Positions 56,036 to 64,000 of a stretch of 64,000 bases of DNA are shown here, in pieces. Source of the stretch: Diadophis punctatus similis (taxonomy: Eukaryota; Chordata; Lepidosauria; Squamata; Dipsadidae); the NCBI GenBank assembly GCA_023053685.1, contig JALIGW010000005.1:51697742-51761741 (forward strand), written 5' to 3'. The notes under the pieces are model-generated. The model did not search any database, was not told the DNA's origin, and saw only the letters and a list, made by a program, of their open reading frames with translations. The translations under genes and the position numbers were made by a program. Each line of letters opens with the position of its first letter. The stretch's first letter is position 1.

Positions 56036-56194
56036 ATTTAGAAGTAATTTGAAATCCTACTTATGTAGAAGCTATGCTATAATGCCAAAAGAAAAAAGAG
56101 TGTTTAATGAAACTCTCTCATAAGAGACATCCACTGAAAATAAAAATGATGAAACTAATTCACTGGAAGTTCCTACAATGAAGATTGTACTCTG

Positions 56195-56254
56195 TTACCA
56201 GACTCCAGCACTTTGTTGCCTATTTTGTCCTGTATGTTCAAAAAACATGAAATC
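56195..56254 (-). CDS. PLSCR copy C, last coding exon
   Basis: After acceptor TTTTCAATAG the exon reads DFMFFEHTGQ then NRQQSAGVW and TAA (56195-56197). It completes the C-terminal membrane-inserting helix begun in the previous exon and ends in the SGVW-like tail of PLSCR1-type proteins. Phase 0 with the 56954-57112 exon. Confidence 0.88.
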   Translation of the reverse strand, partial: DFMFFEHTGQNRQQSAGVW

Positions 56255-56755
56255 CTATTGAAAAGAAAAACAAACAGGGAATAGTTAAGTAAATTGCTTG
56301 CTAAAATTCAGACATTCTTCTATTTTACTGAACAGTTTTCTTTTAATTAAAAAAATCCTTATGGTGGGATTCATTGAAACCGACATACCATGGTACAACT
56401 TCCCCAATCCTCATGTTCTGAGGAATTATTGGGGCTAGGGATTCCAATATCTTTAATCTAAAGGGTGTTGAGTTTGGAAAGTATGGAGAAGACTACAACA
56501 TGTGCTGCTTCCATCCTTAAAATTGCAACTCTTTCGACAGTCCATTCCATAGCCTTAAGAATTTATCTAATCCAGCGTGTTTTGGAAATTTGGAAGTTTC
56601 TTTCCAGAACTGACTAGCAAACTTAACACATGAGATACTTAGATAACCTACTCTGGCAAACAAAAGAATTTAGCAATTCTCCTGACGGTTCAAATAGAAA
56701 CTCTGTTCAAGCTGCTATAGTAAATTCCATTAGGAACTCCACTGATGTATTACAC

Positions 56756-56873
56756 CAGGGCTGTCAAACTGCCAGCCCATGGACCGGATGCATCACGCGC
56801 TGGCCACGCCCGGTTTAGCAAAGGGGGAAAAAGCCCCGATACATCACGTGATACCGCAAGTTTGACACCCCTG
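56756..56873. mobile_element. hAT MITE, family 4
   Basis: CAGGGCTGTCAAACTGCC ... AAGTTTGACACCCCTG with duplication TATTACAC/TATTATAC (7 of 8). It lies in the last intron of copy C. Confidence 0.83.
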
Positions 56874-56953
56874 TATTATACTAAAAACTCTATTATTGAA
56901 TTATACAATTAGTGAATATAGTAATATATAGTATCTGAGTATATGATACTTAC

Positions 56954-57112
56954 TATAAGGAAGCAAGCTCCAAGCATAACAGCTTTCATTTTTACATCAA
57001 GATCCATTGGAAACTGGATTCCAAAGTTGTCAGCATCTGTAAAAGCCTCCCTCACAAAACCAGTCCACTGCTTGGAAATTTTTCCAACGTTGTTCTCATC
57101 TAAAGATAATAC
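56954..57112 (-). CDS. PLSCR copy C, calcium-binding and membrane-helix exon
   Basis: 159 bp, acceptor GAACTAG, donor GTAAGTATC. It encodes [20 protein letters not shown], then [20 protein letters not shown] and [25 protein letters not shown] is the EF-hand-like calcium-binding loop; [10 protein letters not shown] corresponds to the non-classical nuclear import signal of human PLSCR1 (GKISKHWTGI); [11 protein letters not shown] begins the C-terminal membrane helix. All key calcium-binding acidic residues are present. Confidence 0.92.
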
Positions 57113-57570
57113 CTAGTTCAGGAGAAAATACAGAAAAAAATTGTATAATGTAGAAAATTCAATTATCTTGAAGCAGATACCACTATTTCATGTCAGTAAG
57201 AAAAATAATGTAATAATAAAAATGTAAACAAAAATATCTTCGGAAATCAAATCGATATTCAATAGTCCTAGGAAAAGTTTACAATATTATTAAAACAATA
57301 CTAATAAGATATTCTAAAATAATATAACATTCAGAAAGCTTTAACATTTTCCTGTTCCACATTCCATTTTTTTTTATGTGTGATTTTTTTTTCTGGGGCT
57401 GGAAATTTCCCTCAAACTAGTAGTAATTCCATATAGAAGAACTATAAGATTTATCCTATGCCATCAAACCATTGTATCAAGCAATAAAATGACCAGGCTG
57501 GTTTCCTATATCAGACACAATGTGATTAATCTCTTAAAAAGTAGAATATGAGCTTCTAATGTTAATTCAC

Positions 57571-57732
57571 CTCAAAATCAATATCTGAACAACAGCTGCA
57601 GACTACACAGGGCCCAACAATTTTGAGTACATCTTCCCGTGCTTCATTCTGGATTACAAATTTTGGCAGGCAAGGATGCCAGATCTGTTTAACATATCCA
57701 ACTGGTGTGCCTAGGGGAGCATGAACTTCAAT
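57571..57732 (-). CDS. PLSCR copy C, beta-barrel exon with cysteine cluster
   Basis: 162 bp, acceptor TTTTTAAAG, donor GTGAATTAAC, phase 0 at both ends. It encodes [40 protein letters not shown] and [13 protein letters not shown], strands of the scramblase barrel with a conserved cysteine cluster. It is the intact counterpart of the damaged, inverted copy B exon at 34889-35048. Confidence 0.92.
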
Positions 57733-58574
57733 CTTTAAAAAATAGAAAAAAGAGATAAAGAGTTAAATCTACACAAAATTCATTTAAAAGACAATACATT
57801 TATAACAAAAAGTTTATTCTTGTTCAACCCACTTGCTCATAATTCTTGCCTGAAATCCTACAGTCTTGGATGCAGACCCCAGATCCCTTCAGAAGATGCT
57901 ACCAAGTTTTTAAAATATGAGAATACAAAAAATAATAATTAAATACTACCTTACTTTTTAATGAATCCAGTTTAATACTACGTTTAAATTTAATTTTTGT
58001 CCTATATCTACCTATGGTTTAGAGTACACACCTAATATCCAATTAAAAGGCCAAGTGTGTCTCTCAGCCTGGAAAACAAAACAACCAACTGTTAACACAC
58101 TGCTTTTCAAGGTACATGAAGTCAGAGAAGTCCAAAGCACTGAAGAGGCTGGACTGCATGAAACTTTTAAACACATAAAAAATGGGGCTGCATCCACTGA
58201 CCATGCTGTAAATTCTCCTGTATTTCTATTTCTGTTCACCCTGAATTCAATGCACCAAGTGACAATCAATTCTTGTCATATACTGGTCTCAACCCAATCC
58301 AGACACCTGATTTATGAAAATCAAAAGAAATTTTTAACAATCCAGGATATTCAAGTAAGAAGCAGAAATAACAGCACTGAGGAGAGTATCCAGTCAGAAA
58401 TAATAGATAGCCAATTAAGTTTAATCGTCAATGGTACTTAAGGCATGCCTAAGGTCTTATAAAGAATGTCTGAAGTCTGCAGCCGTGCAGATTGGATAAG
58501 ACAGTGTAATGTTGTGCCTTCCAATCTTGGGTTTTTCTACCTCAAAGTAGTATTGGCTACAATTGCTTGTAGAA
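57733..58574. other. Copy C intron
   Basis: No further exon. The 128-codon plus-strand frame at 58055-58441 has no domain and lies in the intron. Confidence 0.5.
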
Positions 58575-58795
58575 CCAGTTTGGTATAATGTTAAGGTGCT
58601 GACCTTAGAACCAGGAGCTTATGACATATCATCCTGCCTTAGGCATGAAAGAGGCTGGATGACTTTGGGCCAGTCACTCTCTCTCAGCCTAATTCCCAAA
58701 GATTATTGTGGAGGAAATAGGAGGAGGAAGGAATATTAGGTATGTTCACTGCCTTGAGTTATTTATAAATAATAAATGAGGGGAAATAAACAAAC
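58575..58795 (+). repeat. tRNA-derived SINE, family 2
   Basis: Head 'accagtttggtataatgtta' with a tRNA-like start, then CCTGCCTTAGGCATGAAAG, TTTGGGCCAGTCACTCTCTC and TCAGCCTAA, ending GAGTTATTTATAAATAATAA. A common reptile SINE by its sequence style; distinct from family 1. Confidence 0.65.
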
Positions 58796-59335
58796 TTTCT
58801 TCCAAAATCTTGAGTTAAGACGAGAAGGCATAAACACATTGTACAAATCTTGGTTAACCAACCAACTACTAATTAAATGACTTATTTTTCATGCCATGTA
58901 CAAAGAGTTAAATTTGTTTATTAAACATATGAATTTTGCATTTGTTTGCTTGTTCCCTCATTTTGATTTGCATATTACAAAGAGAAATATATTTGCCTTG
59001 AAGGGCAAAACAAAGGAAAGGGAAAGGTAACACAACGAAACTGGACTCAAAGATACAAAAATATGTAATTGTTGCTTAGGTAAAACTTAATGGTAGAGAC
59101 AGTACAAGACTCTACCTTCATACTGATGTCCCTCCACTTGAATTTTCCTTTCTCCAAATTACCAATGTGGAAGAATATCGAATTCCAAGATTGATCCATT
59201 AAAGAGGGGAGGGAAACTTTCATATGGCATCAAAAGGTGCTGGAAAGAAGTTCTTTGATAGAAAAAGGGCCCAGCAGATAGATCAAGGTATTTGAAATTT
59301 GTCAATTGAAAAGTCAAAGGCAATAAGACAACATA

Positions 59336-60141
59336 CCGTATTTTTTGGAGTATAAGACACACCTTAGTTTTGGGGCAGGAAAACAAGGGGGAAAAAATTC
59401 TGCCTCTGCCTCCCAGCAAACAGTACAGATAATATACACTGCTTGCTGTGTATTTCTGTGCATGTGTGCCTGACCCATAGAAATAGCAAAGAATTGATTT
59501 TTTTTAAAGAAAACTTTCTGACATTAATATACTGCCATAATGTACATTATGGCAGTATATTAATGCCAGAAAGTTTTCTTAAATGTAGTAACTCCTCCCA
59601 ATTATTCAAATAGATCTACTCCAAACATGACTAAGTCAGGGTTTAACTTAGCTGCCTTATCTTAATACTAAAACAGGACGCTATTACATTTCAGACTATA
59701 CTTGTACAGATGCTGTTAAAATTGATGTGGCTTTCTGGAAGTATACATTATTCTCTGCTATTTAAAAGAAGATACAAAACCACTGGGCCTCTTCAAGCAT
59801 TTACTTTAAAAAGCTTCATTTTGTTAAGTTGTCTAGAACAATAATAAAGCAGTCTTTAAAAAATAAGCAATTTGCCTCCTTGCAGCTTTAGTTTCACTTT
59901 CAGTTTAGCATGTGGCCCGCCGGCCTGCAGCCTCACTCAGCTGAGGGTCGGGAAGCTGGTAATCAGTTGTTTGGCTTAACAGGCTCTGTTTTGTTTGCTG
60001 CAAGGAGGTAACTTGCTGGGAGGCAGAGGCCAAAGGGTGGGGGGTGGCTGGGTGGGGCTACAGTCGGTGTACAAGATGCACCCAAGTTTTCACCCTCTTT
60101 TTGGGGGTAAAAAGGTGCGTCTTATACTCCGAAAAATACGG
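59336..60141. mobile_element. TA-flanked DNA element, family 5
   Basis: CCGTATTTTTTGGAGTATAA at 59336 and the inverse ending ...CCGAAAAATACGG at 60141, flanked by TA. Opposite orientation to the 35402-40870 copy and without the Gypsy, so it shows the empty site. It also has a copy-specific hairpin at 59511-59580. Confidence 0.85.
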
Positions 60142-60346
60142 TAAATAAGAATAAAGAAACATGAAGGAAGTGGTGGCTTTTGAAGTAAAGCTAAGAAACA
60201 TAGGGAAGTGGCTTAAAAGTGAATAGAAACCCAGTGTAAGAACTGAAAGAACATATCTTATTGGCTGAATCCCAAATCAATATCTGTTATTTTGAGGATC
60301 TTAAATTGGCTTTGCCAAAAGAGTCATGGAACATCAAGTGATTCAC

Positions 60347-60567
60347 CTCCTGTAAACAGCAAGGACAGCAGCAACTGGAGCATCGCAGAGGTCGATTGAG
60401 GTTTATGACTTCCCGGCCCATATTGTCCATGATTTTCATCGTAAATGGTCGTGATGGTCCACAGCAGTTCAAAGTGCAACAGTCATTTTCCTCAGCTGCA
60501 AAATACACCCTTTGCCCCATAGCATTTTTAATTTCATATTTGTTGGCAGTCTCAAAGCCAGTAATAA
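60347..60567 (-). CDS. PLSCR copy C, palmitoylation-motif exon
   Basis: 221 bp, acceptor CTGTTTCAG, donor GTGAATCAC, phase 1 to phase 0. It encodes [20 protein letters not shown], then [32 protein letters not shown] and [21 protein letters not shown] is the palmitoylation motif that anchors PLSCR1 to membranes; without it human PLSCR1 goes to the nucleus. The preceding CC..CC cluster is also family-typical. No damage seen. Confidence 0.95.
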
Positions 60568-60989
60568 CTGAAACAGAGAAACATACATACATAAAGCTGT
60601 TTGGTCAATTCACATCTTTCACTGTTAAGCTATTCCTCTTTCCAAGGATGCTAATGTATGTCAAGAAAATAATCTGCAGAGTTCTACTTAAAGCTATTTT
60701 ATTGCATTGAAACTCTTCGGTTATATATAATCCCATACATAGGGGCATGACATAATGTGTTATCTGTGTATATATTTCTCTGAGAAATTAAGAAGTCAGC
60801 GATTGTATATAGCATTCTAATATATCTTTTTCCAGCATGACTACACATCAGGATTTGGAGAGCTTCTAAAGCTATTGCACTATATTACAGTCATTGAAAA
60901 TGCAAATATCCATGAATTCAATTCCTGGTAGTCAGTATAAAGCCCACAGAATACCATTTGCCTAAAATACATCTGAAAAAAAGCCAAAT

Positions 60990-61338
60990 ATGTGTAGTCC
61001 TCAACTTACAACTATCTGTTTAGTGACTGCCTGAAGTTACAACTGGACTTCATATTTATAATCATCGTAGCATCCCCATGGCCATGTGATCAAAATTTGG
61101 GCAACTGGCAACCAGCATGTATTATGATGGTTCATGTGATCATAATTTGTAGCCTTCCCAGCTGACTTCAAATAATCAAAGTCAATGGAAAAATCAGATT
61201 CACTTAAAAACTACATGAATCGCTTAACAACTAAGGCAAAAAGGTTGTAAAATCAGGTATGACTTATTTAACGAGTGCTTTCTTTAACAATGGAAATTCT
61301 GTTCCCAATTGTGGTGGTAAGTTGAGGACTTTCTGTAG
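60990..61338. mobile_element. Family 1 (Tigger-like) MITE
   Basis: TGTGTAGTCCTCAACTTACA ... TAAGTTGAGGACTTTCTGTA. Confidence 0.78.
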
Positions 61339-61705
61339 GATGAAACCAATCATGTTCTATCTCCTAGTGGTTAGTGTAACTATATCTCTTTCAGAAAAAC
61401 ATTACAATACAAGAAATGGTATTTCTGTCATCATCAGACACTTTTTGCCATTAAGTACTCAACATAAATAACTAGCACAACAATTTAACACTTATAACAA
61501 ATAATATAATCCAAATCAAAGTTAAGAATTATATTGTGCTTAAGTATCTATTTTTATTACATTACTAAATAGAAAATATATGTAGAAAAAATATATAGCA
61601 CTATTGATAGAATTCTGTTCTCAGATATAAAGACTAGTAAAAGAAATAGCACATTCATCTGAATTTTTTTTAAGCCATGAATACCAAGTAGCATAAAATA
61701 CCTAC

Positions 61706-61748
61706 TTTCCAGAAGTTCAATTTGCTGATGGATTAATATCTGATCAAT
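61706..61748 (-). CDS. PLSCR copy C, 43-bp exon (IDQILIHQQIELLE)
   Basis: Acceptor CTTACCACAG, donor GTAGGT. It encodes IDQILIHQQIELLE, the first helix/strand of the scramblase domain, and ends in phase 1. It joins GLEYLSQ of the 63601-63743 exon to ITGFETANK of the next exon exactly as in PLSCR1. Too short to be found by open-frame length. Confidence 0.92.
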
Positions 61749-62258
61749 CTGTGGTAAGAGTTAAACAAAAATATTAGAACAGAGTTATAATCACAAATTC
61801 ATTCTGCAACTAGTCTGTAAGTTATAAACCTCATCATTTAAGAGAAGTGCCTTAAATGGAAACAAAACTAAGTTATTTTCTTCTTGATAAGTTTTAGGAA
61901 TTAAAAAGGAATCTTATTTCAGCATCTCTCGGCCCTGATGCTCTCTAGATAGCTGGACCATCACTCTAAAATATCCAACCAGTAGAAAGAATTTGTCAAC
62001 TGGGAAACCAAGAGGTCCAACACATCTAAAGCACACCAGTTTTGTTTGGTTTCAAATTATCAATGGTAGTAGAAACAACAACTTTCACAAATCAAACTAC
62101 AAAAGCAAAACCGAGACTTCTTTATACAGAAGTCCTCTATACCATTCCAATCTTCTGGCAGCATCTACACCATCAAATAAAGTTGTCCTTCCATTCCACT
62201 GTCTTCTCATGGCCATTCTTATAAACCTTTACACTAGTGTTTGTCATCTTTCTAAATG
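61749..62258. other. Copy C intron, nothing recognised
   Basis: Includes chance frames at 61993-62259 with no domain. Confidence 0.45.
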
Positions 62259-62266
62259 AATGGGAC

Positions 62267-62566
62267 CAGAGGTGGGTTGCTCCTGATTCATACCAGCTCT
62301 ATAAAACCGGTAGCGGGAATTTCTCCCAGCTCGCCGAACTGGGAATGATCGCTGGTTGGCTACGCCCCTGAACCAGCTCTAATGGTGGCGCCGTAGGTGC
62401 CACCATCTTGTTTTGGGCTTCTGCGCAAGCGCAAAGCTTTTTTTGCTTCTGCAAAAAAAGCTTCATGCGCAGAAGCTTGGTTTTCAGCACACCGTGCAAT
62501 GCGCGCATACCCACGTGGCACAGGAGGAAGCGAACCGGCAGCGAGGTAAGTTAGAACCCACCCCTG
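62267..62566. mobile_element. hAT MITE, family 3
   Basis: CAGAGGTGGGTTGCTCC ... GTTAGAACCCACCCCTG with perfect duplication AATGGGAC (62259-62266, 62567-62574). Contains a GCTTTTTTTGCTTCTGCAAA fold-back. Confidence 0.87.
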
Positions 62567-62774
62567 AATGGGACATGTTTTACCAGCTGCAGTGCCATGA
62601 AGTGCAGAAACACTCCTGTTCTACACCTTTCACTTCTCAGGCTTCAGCACATAATTTTGTCCTAGGATGTATTCTAAATATAGCTAGGCTGGTATTTAGT
62701 GAATGAGTGCATGCCTTGCATTGAAGACTATTCAGGTTCAAATTTAAGCATCTTTATGCAGAGCTGGAAAATCT

Positions 62775-63100
62775 CATATCTAAAAACTTGGGATATGGGC
62801 TGCATTATTCCAGTGCCCTCTAGAAGAAAGTTCCACTTGAGAGTCAAACATTCCCCCACTCTGCTAATGTTTTGAAAGGCCCCGAAGACCTGTATCTTTG
62901 TCCAAAATTTTGGTGAGCATGATTGAAGCCCCCCTTTCTTTCTTTTCTCTAACAAACCCATCCAGGTTTGTTATCTCTGTCATCTTTGTTCTTTTTTGGG
63001 TTGGGTTGTTTTCTTTAATCTTTAACCATTTATGGACTTCCCAGAGTTACTCGGAATTGGGCAGCATATAAATTCAATAAATCATCATCATCATCATGCT
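62775..63100 (+). mobile_element. L2/CR1-group LINE 3' end, old
   Basis: The end 'actcggaattgggcagcata' + 'taaattcaataaat' + (CAT)n matches L2-type 3' termini, and 62865-62900 resembles the coding end (KALKTW-like). Strongly decayed. Confidence 0.55.
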
Positions 63101-63600
63101 AAATGAATGAATGGCCTATACTTTCAGTGACCATACTTCCTTGAAAGAATAAAGGACAAATCTGGAAAAGTAGGTTTATAAGGATTTTAAAAAATGTTTA
63201 TGTTTATACCTTTGATTTACAAAGGAAAATAAAGAGCAAAACCAAGGAAAAAAATTACCAAAATGTATATCCTCATAAAAATATCTAAAATCAAAAGGTA
63301 TATGAAATTTATCTTAACCATAACAGTTCCATTTCCATATTTTCTACATGAATGTGGAACCATGAATTAAGTGAACTTTTTGTATAGTAAATATTAAATG
63401 GCTAAAAAAAGGGCAAAATAAGACTTTTTGAAAAATAAATAAATCTAAAGGACAGCCTTCTAAAATACAGTACTGTCCTTTATAATAAAGGACCCATGGT
63501 CTCCATATTTAAAACTCTTTGCCAAGATAAGCATAGCTGTTTTAACACACTTTGAAGAAATTCAAATTATACTTTATCAGGTAGAAGGAGAGGAAGATAC
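63101..63600. other. Copy C intron, nothing recognised
   Basis: AT-rich with many ATAAA/TAAAG runs; no repeat named. Confidence 0.45.
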
Positions 63601-63743
63601 CTGACTTAAGTATTCCAATCCAGGAGGGCAATTTGGAAGACGAGGTGGTTCGGGCATCCAAACAGCGTGGGGAGCAGGTTGGCCATAAGTTGTTGGAGCT
63701 CCATAAGGTGTAGGAAATGCATATGGGGGCTGTGCTGGAGCAC
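63601..63743 (-). CDS. PLSCR copy C, proline-rich exon ending in GLEYLSQ
   Basis: 143 bp, acceptor TTCCTAAAAG, donor GTATCTTCC, phase 1 to 0. It encodes GAPAQPPYAFPTPYGAPTTY, then GQPAPHAVWMPEPPRLPNC and PPGLEYLSQ. PPYAFP and similar repeats belong to the cytosolic proline-rich tail with potential SH3/WW-binding motifs (PPxY-like). It is the first copy C exon in the window; the start-codon exon and any earlier proline-rich exon must lie beyond 64000. Same length as the copy B exon 42611-42753. Confidence 0.92.
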
Positions 63744-64000
63744 CTTTTAGGAAAAGATGAAACAAACAAAAGTAGTTAAAAAAAAGCAGTGCATGCAATT
63801 TTTTTTAATGTTTAAGCAATTAGGTTTATCAATGTTCAGGACACATTATGCATAATTTTCTTCTCCATCACAAAGGGAAAAAAACAGCTTACAGTATATG
63901 CATGTGTAGCATTTGAAATGCAGTGTAGTTCTCCTTTTCATTATTACTTTCTCCGAAGAATGTTTTTTCCAGCCCTAAGTCATTGCAGGCTTTTTTTCAC
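63744..64000. other. Copy C intron at the window edge
   Basis: No exon recognised before the window ends. Confidence 0.5.

Noticed and set aside
58055..58441. 128-codon plus-strand frame
   Set aside because: In a PLSCR copy C intron on the opposite strand, with no recognisable domain.

Overview
The window is vertebrate nuclear DNA, almost certainly from a squamate reptile and possibly a snake. The evidence is intron-exon structure with GT/AG junctions, AT-rich non-coding sequence, and a squamate-type repeat mix: a Sauria SINE ending in ACCTTT, tRNA-derived SINEs, L2/CR1/RTE/L1-type LINEs, DIRS and Penelope elements, hAT MITEs and TA-flanked MITEs. No bacterial operons, CRISPR arrays or tRNA/rRNA genes are present. 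The species call is an inference.

Host content: three head-to-tail phospholipid scramblase (PLSCR1-like) genes lie on the minus strand. Copy C (63743 down to 56195) supplies six coding exons of a well-preserved gene; its first exons lie beyond 64000. Copy B runs from a candidate promoter/first exon near 53.9 kb through a start-codon exon (49.0 kb) and two proline-rich exons (44.3 and 42.7 kb). Its 3' half is wrecked: the next recognisable exon (34889-35048) is flipped to the plus strand between 130-140-bp inverted repeats and is damaged, two or three exons are missing, and a last exon remains at 34.3 kb. Copy A runs from a CpG-richer candidate promoter near 30 kb through a start-codon exon (9.1 kb) and two proline-rich exons (8.2 and 5.0 kb), then off the left edge. 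Intron phases match between copies (phase 1, 1, then 0), which supports the assignments.

Mobile DNA, left to right: a Sushi-like Ty3/Gypsy element with LTR (1-3950); a solo LTR with 5-bp target duplication (9372-10299); an internally deleted L1-type insertion nested in a MITE (13.2-14.5 kb); a full DIRS element with inverted termini, internal complementary region and tyrosine recombinase (14873-20637); a three-level nest of RTE-like LINE, long-TIR DNA transposon and L2 LINE (20.6-25.8 kb); a decayed Penelope-like element (25.9-26.8 kb); a Sauria SINE (27.1 kb); a young Mag-like Gypsy with 142/143 identical LTRs and one long reading frame cut by two TGA codons (36173-40635) inside a TA-flanked DNA element; and an L1 element that carries an intact ORF1 but no ORF2, with a perfect 12-bp target duplication (45300-47869). 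Many MITEs with readable 8-bp target duplications are scattered through the PLSCR introns.

The most unusual items are the ORF1-only (HAL1-like) L1, the exon inversion in PLSCR copy B, the complete DIRS circle-junction logic, and the recurring TCTAGA-like target sites of one palindromic hAT MITE family. All names rest on reading motifs by eye; no database search was possible.
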